The translations under genes were made by a program, and so were the position numbers. The notes under the pieces are model-generated. The model was not told the origin of the DNA. It did not search any database and saw only the letters and a program-made list of their open reading frames with translations. This document shows positions 57,642 to 64,000 of a DNA stretch of 64,000 nucleotides, in pieces (within the stretch, counting starts at the first letter, position 1; each line of letters opens with the position of its first letter). Source of the stretch: JABMQB01 sp964575025 (GTDB lineage: Bacteria > Bacteroidota > Bacteroidia > Bacteroidales > Prolixibacteraceae). The DNA lies in contig CAZNPV010000018.1 of assembly GCA_964575025.1 (NCBI GenBank), positions 3,523-67,522 on the forward strand, given 5' to 3'.

Positions 57642-60600
57642 TTATCGTTTGATCAGTTTTTTAGCAAATCCTGCATTGTTCAACGATCGGATAAGATACA
57701 ATCCTGAAGGCAGATTGCTTAGATTGATCGATTCCCGTGAGGAATTTACTCTTTTCTGAATCACTACCTTTCCTGCAATATTGTAAATAGCAATATCGGT
57801 CGGTTTCGTTACATTAACGAATACCTTGTCGGTTGCCGGATTCGGATACACTTCAAGATCCGGAATTTTGTGGGTAATCACCGCAGATGCCAGTTTTTCC
57901 GCTTTGATGTAATAGATATTCACTCCACTGGCAGGAGAATAGAGGAAGATCGTTGAGGGTTCTCCTTCATAGGTAAATTCTCCCTTGCTTATGGAAGCTC
58001 CCAACGCAGCGAACTGTCCGACTTCGGTATCCTTATCTCCTGCGGTGATCATCAGCACTCTGTCTTCGCTGCCGGATGATGACATGCCATACACGGTAAT
58101 TTTGGTATTTCCGGTAACTTCAAAGGTAAGTACCCGGCCCAGGGGATTCCCTTCGTCGTCAAAGTCACCACTTCCTCCCAGTTTCAGTCTGTGGGTAAAA
58201 TCCATGCCATCCAGTGATTTGTTGTTATCATCAATGGTTACTTTTTTACCGCTGTGTGCATGGATGGTTAATCCGTTAATGGTGACTGTTTCAGATATTT
58301 CACCCAGTGCATTGAAATCCTCATTGCTGATGTTCCATTCCTGGAGATCCGGGACAACCGGGGAAGTTTTAACGTAATAAAGGTTTACGCCACTGGAGGG
58401 TGAATAGAGGTAAATGGTTGTAGGCCCTCCGAGGTAATCAAATTCTCCTTTGCTTATGGACGGGCCCAGAGCGGCAAACTGTCCCACTTCGGTGTCTTTA
58501 TCTCCTTCAGTGATCATCAGCACTCTGTCTTCGCTGCTGGAAGATGACATGCCATACACGGTAATTTTTGTATCGCCATTCACATCAAAAGCCAGTACCC
58601 GGCCCAGGGGATTCCCCTGGTCGTCAAAATCACCGCTTCCTCCCAGTTTTAATCTGTGGGTGAAATCTATGCCATCCAGTGATTTGTTGTTTTCATCAAT
58701 GGTTACTTTTTTACCGCTATTCGCATAGATGGTAAGTCCTTTGATGGTAACTGTTTCCGTTATCTCACCCAGGGAATTGAAATCTTCATCGCTGAAATTC
58801 CATTCGGTAGCTACTTCAACCGGAGTTCCTGTCCAGCGCGGATCACCGGCGGTTCCCAGGCCAGCAAAGGTTCCGTCAAGGATGTTGTAATCGCCGTTGG
58901 CCCTGTCGACCCAAAGTTCATCGGCAGTGCCTGCATAGACGGCGGTAGGGAATCCCGGAATGGTGTCTTTGCCTTCGTTGCTGTATTCGCTGGTGGCATA
59001 ACAGTTTTCAACGGTCCAGGGGGTTTCTCCCAAACCGTCAAATCCATCAATGACAACCCCTCCTGTGACTTCCAGGTCCCAGGCATGACTGATAATGATG
59101 TTTTGCAGGGTAATGCCATTGGTTACATTGTCCTGGCCGGAAGTTCTCCAGCGGAATAGCTGTTTCCCGGTTTTGGGCAGTACATCAAGCGTGCAGTTAC
59201 GAAGAATCACTGAGTTTGAATTATTCATGCTCTGCAGAAACTGTTCGGTATGGCTGATGGTAGAATTTTCAATCAGGATATCGTTGCACATCCAGGCATC
59301 GTCATCAACGGTAATGATACCGTAGTTCCGGATGCTGTCGATCACACAATCGGAAAGGGTGAATTTATCGAGTACTCCTTCCCCATCTTTCAAGCGCACG
59401 ATTCCACGGATGGAACGGATGTTACAGGATTCAAATACAATTTCGCCAACCGTTGCACTGACATCGACATTGAAAACATACCGGTTATCCCAGCCATCTT
59501 CGCCGTTGTAAAAGGCAATGTTTTTAAATACGACAGATCCGACATTGGCCCCATCAACGAAATTGAAATTCTGCCGGCAGTCGATCCGGGGCATTTCAGC
59601 TGCTTCGGGGTCGCTCGACCGGAATTCAATGGATTTTTCTAAGGCATAGCCTCCTGCGTCCTCATAGAAGTGATTGTACGTTTTCCCGGGTCCCAGGAGG
59701 ATGATGGCCCCATCGGCAACATCCGGCAGGGTGTCTGCAAGAATTTCAGGATTATCGAAAGTTGAAAGGTCAACGATTTCCTGACCTGTTCCTCCGGCCC
59801 AGCGCGGGTCTCCGGCGGTTCCTGCGCCTGCAAAGGAAGCGTCCAGAAAATGGTAATCGCCGTTGGCCCTGTCGACCCAGAGTTCATCGGCAGTACCTGC
59901 ATAGACGGCGGTAGGGAATCCCGGAATGGTGTCTTTGCCTTCGTTGCTGTATTCGTTGGTGGCATAACAGTTTTCAACGGTCCAGGCGGTTTCTCCCAAC
60001 CCGTCAAATCCATCAATGACAACCCCTCCTGTGACTTCCAGGTCCCAGGCATGGCTGATAATGATGTTCCGTAAGGTGATGCCATTGGTTACATTATCCT
60101 GGCCGGAAGTTCTCCAGCGGAATAACTGTTTCCCGGTTTTAGGAAGTACATCAAGGTTGCAGTTTTGTATCACCACCGAATTGGAATTATTCCTGCTCTG
60201 CAGGAACTGTTCGGTCCGGCTGATGGTAGAATTTTCAATCAGGATATCGTTGCACATCCAGGCATCGTCATCAACGGTAATGATACCGTAGTTCCGGATG
60301 CTGTCGATCACACAATCGGAAAGGGTGAATTTATCGAGTACTCCTTCCCCATCTTTCAAGCGCACGATTCCACGGATGGAACGGATGTTACAGGATTCAA
60401 ATACAATTTCGCCAACCGTTGCACTGACATCGACATTGAAAACATACCGGTTATCCCAGCCATCTTCGCCGTTGTAAAAGGCAATGTTTTTAAATACGAC
60501 AGATCCGACATTGGCCCCATCAACGAAATTGAAATTCTGCCGGCAGTCGATCCGGGGCATTTCAGCTGCTTCGGGGTCGCTCGACCGGAATTCAATGGAT

Positions 60601-60818
60601 TTTTCTAAGGCATAGCCTCCTGCGTCCTCATAGAAGTGATTGTACGTTTTCCCGGGTCCCAGGAGGATGATGGCCCCATCGGCAACATCCGGCAGGGTGT
60701 CTGCAAGAATTTCGGGATTATCGATCCCTGAAAGGTCGATCACATCCTGTGCATACAAGCCTGATGTGAATAACAGGGTGCATGCAAATAACAAAAGGAA
60801 TAAAGTAGAATTTTTCAT
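57642..60818 (-). CDS. Secreted repeat protein: two beta-helix units, two 155-residue modules, T9SS tail
   Basis: About 1058 residues starting at 60818, where a signal peptide begins (MKNSTLFLLLFACTLLFTSG, then LYAQ); the longer frame to 60956 adds 46 residues without a signal. Two tandem 322-residue units (DLSGIDNPEILADTLPDV / DLSTFDNPEILADTLPDV to GDPRW) match the beta-helix module of the SusE-position lipoprotein at 44 kb. Next come two ~155-residue modules (KKVTID.NNKSLDG, FTHRLKLGGSGDFDD, ITVYGMSSS.SEDRVLMIT) of carbohydrate-binding-like beta-sandwich appearance. The end (LEVYPNPATDKVFV to AKKLIKR) is a type A T9SS tail. No catalytic residues recognised: it could be a pectin-binding or very divergent lyase-fold protein. 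Confidence 0.78.
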   Translation of the reverse strand: MKNSTLFLLLFACTLLFTSGLYAQDVIDLSGIDNPEILADTLPDVADGAIILLGPGKTYNHFYEDAGGYALEKSIEFRSSDPEAAEMPRIDCRQNFNFVDGANVGSVVFKNIAFYNGEDGWDNRYVFNVDVSATVGEIVFESCNIRSIRGIVRLKDGEGVLDKFTLSDCVIDSIRNYGIITVDDDAWMCNDILIENSTISRTEQFLQSRNNSNSVVIQNCNLDVLPKTGKQLFRWRTSGQDNVTNGITLRNIIISHAWDLEVTGGVVIDGFDGLGETAWTVENCYATNEYSNEGKDTIPGFPTAVYAGTADELWVDRANGDYHFLDASFAGAGTAGDPRWAGGTGQEIVDLSTFDNPEILADTLPDVADGAIILLGPGKTYNHFYEDAGGYALEKSIEFRSSDPEAAEMPRIDCRQNFNFVDGANVGSVVFKNIAFYNGEDGWDNRYVFNVDVSATVGEIVFESCNIRSIRGIVRLKDGEGVLDKFTLSDCVIDSIRNYGIITVDDDAWMCNDILIENSTISHTEQFLQSMNNSNSVILRNCTLDVLPKTGKQLFRWRTSGQDNVTNGITLQNIIISHAWDLEVTGGVVIDGFDGLGETPWTVENCYATSEYSNEGKDTIPGFPTAVYAGTADELWVDRANGDYNILDGTFAGLGTAGDPRWTGTPVEVATEWNFSDEDFNSLGEITETVTIKGLTIYANSGKKVTIDENNKSLDGIDFTHRLKLGGSGDFDDQGNPLGRVLAFDVNGDTKITVYGMSSSSSEDRVLMITEGDKDTEVGQFAALGPSISKGEFDYLGGPTTIYLYSPSSGVNLYYVKTSPVVPDLQEWNISNEDFNALGEISETVTINGLTIHAHSGKKVTIDDNNKSLDGMDFTHRLKLGGSGDFDDEGNPLGRVLTFEVTGNTKITVYGMSSSGSEDRVLMITAGDKDTEVGQFAALGASISKGEFTYEGEPSTIFLYSPASGVNIYYIKAEKLASAVITHKIPDLEVYPNPATDKVFVNVTKPTDIAIYNIAGKVVIQKRVNSSRESINLSNLPSGLYLIRSLNNAGFAKKLIKR
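57930..58822 (-). repeat. Two tandem ~155-codon modules inside the T9SS repeat protein
   Basis: Two copies offset by 465 bp (about 57930-58357 and 58395-58822). Long stretches are identical in protein (FTHRLKLGGSGDFDD, DKDTEVGQFAALG, SISKGEF), with scattered substitutions elsewhere, so this duplication looks older than the beta-helix one beside it. Confidence 0.85.
58833..60744 (-). repeat. 966-bp tandem direct repeat encoding two beta-helix units
   Basis: Unit copies at about 58833-59778 and 59799-60744, offset exactly 966 bp (322 codons). Read side by side, 59252-59747 and 60218-60713 appear identical over ~496 bp; differences gather in the part encoding the C-terminal third of each unit. 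This points to a recent duplication or ongoing gene conversion, and would be prone to assembly collapse. Confidence 0.9.
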
Positions 60819-61090
60819 AAGCATTTCATTTAGATTTGTATTTTCTGTTTGTATATAAATATAGCTATAATCTTTTGAATTTACCCCATGTAAGATACAC
60901 TTATTCAAACGGAAAGAGTTCTTGTGGTTTCTCAAAAGAAGGGTATAGATTCTCAAGGGGCTGTTTACGTATCAAAAAGCGGGATTATTTTCCCAAAAGA
61001 TTTTGGATAGGGGAAGCCGGGGTCACACATGGGGGATAAGGGAGTATTTTTTTTAACCATGCCAGCATGGGTGAGATACCCGATACCGCT
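60819..61090. promoter_or_regulatory. Gap between GH105 and the T9SS repeat protein
   Basis: 272 bp with no convincing gene. The 60 bp nearest 60818 are very AT-rich and should hold the promoter and leader of the minus-strand T9SS protein. I saw no clear hairpin terminator and could not fix the promoter boxes by eye. Confidence 0.3.
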
Positions 61091-62266
61091 CTATTTTCCC
61101 AATTCAATGGCGGCTAAAATCAGGGGGGCTACCCCTTTGGTATCGTTGTTTACCTTTTTTTCGGAGATATAATAGGCATAGTCTCCCTCCCGGTACGGAT
61201 CTCCCCCCAGACCGCAGGCTCCGCAGGTATGGGTCAGGGTAGGGGTTCCGTCGCTACCGGTTATTACCAGGTTTTGCATCATGCTGTGGAAAGATTCTTC
61301 GGCCAGGGTGAGGTATTTTTCATCCAGGTAGCCTTTTTTTGCTCCTTTGGCAAACGCATAGATGAACATGGCGGATCCTGAGGCTTCGATGTAATTTCCT
61401 TCCCTTCCGCCCAGGTCCAGCACCTGGTACCATAAGCCGGTGTTTTTATCCCGGACATCCAGGAGGGCTGAGCTGACCTTGTTCAGGATCTGTAGGACCG
61501 AATTTCTTCCCGGGTGGTCCTGAGGCAGATAATCCAGCACGTCCACCAGGGCCATCATATACCAGCCGGTACCCCGGCTCCAGAAATGTTTCGACTGTCC
61601 GGTTTCCGGATTGCACCAGCGCTGTTCTCTGCTCTCGTCCCAGGCATGATACAGCAGGCCGGTTTCCGGATCCAGGGTCTTTTGATAAATCAGTTGAATC
61701 TGAAAAACCACTTCATCAAAATAACGGGGCTGATCAAAATCACGGGCATAGCGTGCCAGAAAGGGAGAAGCCATGTAGATCCCGTCAAGCCACATCTGCC
61801 AGGGGTACCTTTTCTTATGCCAGAATCCGTTGGACCGGGTCAGCGGATGCTCGTCCATCTGACTCACCAATATCTGAATGGCCTTTTTGTATTTTTCATT
61901 GCCGGTTTTTTCGTAGAGCGACAGCATATTAAACCCGGGCCTGATCCGGTCTATATTGAAGTCGGAACGTTTGTACCCGTGGATGGTTCCGTCGTCCTGA
62001 ACAAAATAATCGATGTAAGCACGCTCATAATCCGCATATTTCTGATTATACACCCCCAGTTTTCCAATCGCCATAGCCAGAAAGGCAAAATCATATTCGT
62101 ATTTGGGTTTTTCTCTCTGATAATAGATCAGGCTGTCGGACCGGAACATCACGGCATCGGCAAAACGAAGTGCGGTTTCAGGTCTATCCTGAACATTGTC
62201 CTGCCCCGGCCTGGAAGCACATCCCGGAATCAGAACGATTAAAAGAAAAGCAAGGGTAGATCTCAT
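61091..62266 (-). CDS. GH105 unsaturated (rhamno)galacturonyl hydrolase lipoprotein
   Basis: 391 residues; lipoprotein signal LLIVLIPGC. The (alpha/alpha)6-barrel family shows AFLAMAIGKLGVYNQKYADYERAYIDYFV, GFNMLSLYEKTGNEKYKKA, FWHKKRYPWQMWLDGIYMASPFLARYA with the catalytic Asp of the QMWLDG box, then HFWSRGTGWYMMALVDVLDYLP. It hydrolyses the unsaturated uronic acid that PL1 lyases leave at the non-reducing end, so it finishes the products of the three lyases in this locus. It is transcribed away from the locus edge towards it and ends 272 bp from the T9SS repeat gene's start. Confidence 0.93.
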   Translation of the reverse strand: MRSTLAFLLIVLIPGCASRPGQDNVQDRPETALRFADAVMFRSDSLIYYQREKPKYEYDFAFLAMAIGKLGVYNQKYADYERAYIDYFVQDDGTIHGYKRSDFNIDRIRPGFNMLSLYEKTGNEKYKKAIQILVSQMDEHPLTRSNGFWHKKRYPWQMWLDGIYMASPFLARYARDFDQPRYFDEVVFQIQLIYQKTLDPETGLLYHAWDESREQRWCNPETGQSKHFWSRGTGWYMMALVDVLDYLPQDHPGRNSVLQILNKVSSALLDVRDKNTGLWYQVLDLGGREGNYIEASGSAMFIYAFAKGAKKGYLDEKYLTLAEESFHSMMQNLVITGSDGTPTLTHTCGACGLGGDPYREGDYAYYISEKKVNNDTKGVAPLILAAIELGK

Positions 62267-62336
62267 AATTACTATCTTATTGCATGGTGCCGTTTGATTT
62301 TAAATTTTAAAAATTCACAATCCGGACCTTTTTCAA

Positions 62337-62540
62337 TCAAATATACGAAAAGGCATGAATGTATAATTTGCCATAAAAATTTACATTCATAACCCGTTCA
62401 ATCGCATCGTAATCAAGGTTGTCTTTGTTGATATCAACAGCGATTACCTTTGCTCCCCTGTGGAGCAGTCCGAAAACGATTTCTCTCCCGATGCCACTGC
62501 CCCCGCCGGTAACGATAAATTTTTTGTTCTGAATTTTCAT
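62337..62540 (-). pseudogene. Short-chain dehydrogenase (SDR) remnant with internal deletion
   Basis: A 67-codon frame that begins as a normal SDR (NKKFIVTGGGSGIGREIVFGLLHRGAKVIAVDIN, cofactor-binding TGxxxGIG) and then jumps to IERVMNVNFYGKLY, a block that in intact SDRs lies ~60 residues further on. The frame then stops after 67 codons instead of ~270, with no catalytic Tyr-x-x-x-Lys. So there is an internal deletion of about 60 codons and the loss of the C-terminal ~two thirds. It sits 70 bp upstream of GH105 on the same strand. Confidence 0.8.
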
Positions 62541-62573
62541 TTCCTGTTAATTTAAAAGTTCGCAGGAAGACTT

Positions 62574-62607
62574 ATCCCGTATCGATTATTCATCGGGACG
62601 GGTTTCA
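62574..62607. repeat. Dispersed palindromic intergenic repeat, copy 4
   Basis: Reads atcccgtatcgattattcat then cgggacgggtttca. It keeps the CCCGT...ACGGG pairing and the CATCGGG..GGTTTCA ending seen in copies 1 and 3, in shortened form. It lies immediately upstream of the broken SDR gene. Confidence 0.5.
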
Positions 62608-62645
62608 TTCCCTTAAAATTAGACACATGATTGACAAACCGGGAT

Positions 62646-62670
62646 CAGCCGCCTACTCAACTAGCGGCTG
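62646..62670 (-). terminator. Hairpin behind the start-less frame
   Basis: The 7-bp arms cagccgc (62646-62652) and gcggctg (62664-62670) have an 11-nt loop, 8 bp beyond the stop codon of the remnant frame. GC-rich in an AT-rich area, but no T-run follows on the minus strand, so it is only a candidate terminator. Confidence 0.4.
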
Positions 62671-62677
62671 GCATTAT

Positions 62678-63034
62678 TCAATTCTTTTCCCAATTAGCTA
62701 CAGATTGCTCTTCAATAATAGAATACTCTTCAATCTGAACAAGATTACCGTTTTGCCAGGTAAAGATATCGTACCATTCAAGAACCCATTCTCCGTCATA
62801 TTTGTAATAACCATCCACACGTACAATTTCGTTGTTACCATTCAACTCAATAATACTTTTTGATGAGTCAGGTTCATCACCCCAATACGATTGCCGTGTA
62901 ACTTTATTTCCTTCCCAGGTGAAGTATATGTAATTTACCTCCTCTTCCCAAAGTTCTTCAATCTTAATTAGTTTTTCGTTGCTATTGTATTCAAACAGGT
63001 TATAATCACCGCTATCATATTCCGTATGTGCCTT
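62678..63034 (-). pseudogene. Start-less 118-codon C-terminal fragment directly behind fic
   Basis: An open frame that begins right after the fic stop codon, in the same frame, and runs 118 codons to TGA at 62678-62680. It has no ATG at all. The product reads as real protein: repeated aromatic YxY/W..G units such as NLFEYNSNEKLIKIEELWEE, YIYFTWEGNKVTRQSYWGD, RVDGYYKYDGEWVLEWYD and FTWQNGNLVQIEEYS. These are reminiscent of YD-repeat-like Bacteroidota lipoproteins (DUF4595 type). I interpret it as the 3' end of a gene whose 5' part was lost when the fic segment arrived or a deletion occurred. It could alternatively be reached by read-through of the fic stop. Confidence 0.6.
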
Positions 63035-63817
63035 TTAATTTTGGTCATCAATGCCTTTACCTGTCATCAATAAAAAGTCGAGGCTTTTTGAATAGTCCAA
63101 ATCCTCATATTCAAGTCCAATCTTTCTTATGTTTGAATAATAATCCTTAAGCCTTTTGTAGTAGTTTTTTTCTAGCTGAACTGAGGTCGTCTTTTGTCCA
63201 ATTTTCTCAATCAGAAACCATTTCTCAATCAACCGTGCTGTCCGTCCATTGCCATCTTGAAATGGATGGATTTTTACAAAAATCAGATGTAATAATGCAG
63301 CATAGTAGAATATCTCAAAAGGATTTAAATCTGTACGACGCAACAAATCTAGGTCCTGAAATATTTTATCAAGCTCCGTTTTAACGATCTCTGGACTTGC
63401 TGCAACATACTCAATTTTATCATCGCTGTTGATTACAAACATTGGATTAGTACGAATCAAACCTTGTTGACTTTTGGGTAAGAGATTTTTGCTTAGAATT
63501 GAGTGGGCTTTTTGAACATTCTCAAGTGTTAAGCTATTATTGTCAATGAAATCATATGCAGAGTATAAATCATCCGCCTTTCTGGTATAATCAGGATTAA
63601 ATTTAACCTTTAAAAACTTATGTTTGAAATAACTATCAAAATCAATATCCTCTCCCTCAATCTTTGAAGAATAAACAGATGAAACGGATTTATAAAACTG
63701 AAAATAATCAACTGGAATCTCAAGCTTTTTGATTTTATCAATTTTATCCAAAGGTGATTCTTTTACAGCTTTTATGTAATCATCAAGTAATTTATCTGTC
63801 AGAATTTTAAAATCCAT
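63035..63817 (-). CDS. Fic-family AMP-transferase, class II (N-terminal inhibitory motif)
   Basis: About 260 residues from the ATG at 63817; the frame extends to 63868 but the extra 17 residues lack support. The active-site motif HPFQDGNGRTAR is complete (catalytic His, Mg-binding Asp, anion-binding Gly/Arg), with the flap around NPMFVINSDDKIEYV. The N-terminus carries SSKIEG (residues ~50-55), the [S/T]xxxE[G/N] inhibitory helix that blocks ATP gamma-phosphate in class II Fic proteins. These enzymes usually transfer AMP to hydroxyl groups of target proteins. The DNA is visibly more AT-rich than the rest of the window, suggesting transfer. No antitoxin partner is needed or seen. Confidence 0.88.
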   Translation of the reverse strand: MDFKILTDKLLDDYIKAVKESPLDKIDKIKKLEIPVDYFQFYKSVSSVYSSKIEGEDIDFDSYFKHKFLKVKFNPDYTRKADDLYSAYDFIDNNSLTLENVQKAHSILSKNLLPKSQQGLIRTNPMFVINSDDKIEYVAASPEIVKTELDKIFQDLDLLRRTDLNPFEIFYYAALLHLIFVKIHPFQDGNGRTARLIEKWFLIEKIGQKTTSVQLEKNYYKRLKDYYSNIRKIGLEYEDLDYSKSLDFLLMTGKGIDDQN

Positions 63818-63925
63818 TACGAATCCTTTTACACAAAGATAATCTTTTAATTCCTGTAAGAAAATCAATAATAACCTTTGGGTTGTCGCGCCTGAAGTTG
63901 GAGATGGTGTTGTGTGCCGTATTTT

Positions 63926-64000
63926 TTAACTTTCGTCTGTTATTTTTACGATTTTACCTTCATTAAACTTAAATATTGATTTCCCCTTTAAATTAAGGGA
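63926..64000 (-). CDS. C-terminal 24 codons of a gene running off the right edge
   Basis: A minus-strand frame open from the window end to a TAA at 63926-63928. The visible end (KGKSIFKFNEGKIVKITDES) resembles the closing beta-strands of SnoaL/NTF2-like proteins, which often end in a xxF.dGKIv.i.D pattern, but this is too short for a firm call. It would lie upstream of fic on the same strand with a 108-bp gap from 63817 to its stop. Confidence 0.4.
   Translation of the reverse strand, partial: SLNLKGKSIFKFNEGKIVKITDES

Noticed and set aside
62640..64000. Possible integron cassette array (small same-strand genes; GTTRRRY-like heptamer near 62660)
   Set aside because: I could not pair a matching RYYYAAC site or find repeated attC-like elements between the genes, and no integrase is in view. 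The heptamer alone is common by chance.

Overview
The window reads as chromosomal DNA of a polysaccharide-degrading member of the Bacteroidota, most likely a Bacteroidales/Marinilabiliales-type organism. The evidence is a SusC/SusD pair, a one-protein hybrid two-component regulator, C-terminal type IX secretion (T9SS) tails, Bacteroidota-restricted families (DUF4252, DUF4293, DUF6340, the WbqC family, a long-form signal peptidase I) and many Bacteroidota-style lipoprotein signals. I saw no rRNA, tRNA, CRISPR array, transposase or phage gene. Genus-level placement is not possible from the sequence alone.

Left part (1-33.8 kb) is mostly housekeeping. It opens with the 3' part of an S9 peptidase, a DUF4252 lipoprotein, a DUF6340 lipoprotein pair (one truncated), a membrane protein with a VWA-like region and a lipoprotein M28 aminopeptidase. 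From 8.8 to 17.6 kb, all on the minus strand, lies an acetate/acyl-CoA cluster: CoA-transferase, Acs, an OFA-family transporter, an ADP-forming acyl-CoA synthetase fused to a GNAT acetyltransferase, and a Sir2 deacetylase. Together these could make acetyl-CoA and switch Acs on and off by lysine acetylation. Next come a dapB-lepB-lapA-wbqC run, a HAD phosphatase, a SIMPL protein, a sugar nucleotidyltransferase, exported MsrA, a VTT-like membrane protein, a sialate O-acetylesterase, DUF4293, an AddA-like helicase-nuclease, an alpha/beta hydrolase and an unusual lipoprotein RidA.

Central and right part (34.2-62.3 kb) is a pectin utilisation locus. A hybrid sensor/regulator is followed by a 35-codon membrane-peptide ORF, SusC, SusD and a SusE-position DUF4957/DUF5123-type lipoprotein. 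Then come PL1 pectate lyase, GH43, GH28, CE12, a giant CE8-PL1 fusion and another PL1 with a binding module. On the opposite strand are a T9SS protein built from two nearly identical beta-helix units plus two 155-residue modules, and a GH105 unsaturated-uronyl hydrolase. The inferred job is to de-esterify, cut, import and finish off homogalacturonan and rhamnogalacturonan oligomers. Cytoplasmic steps (KduI/KduD/KdgK/KdgA type) are not in the window.

The right edge (62.3-64 kb) looks eroded or acquired. It has a broken SDR dehydrogenase, a start-less 118-codon reading frame directly behind a class II Fic gene in visibly AT-rich DNA, and the last 24 codons of a gene running off the window. Four similar palindrome-rich intergenic elements (about 20.1, 24.9, 33.9 and 62.6 kb) form a dispersed repeat family.
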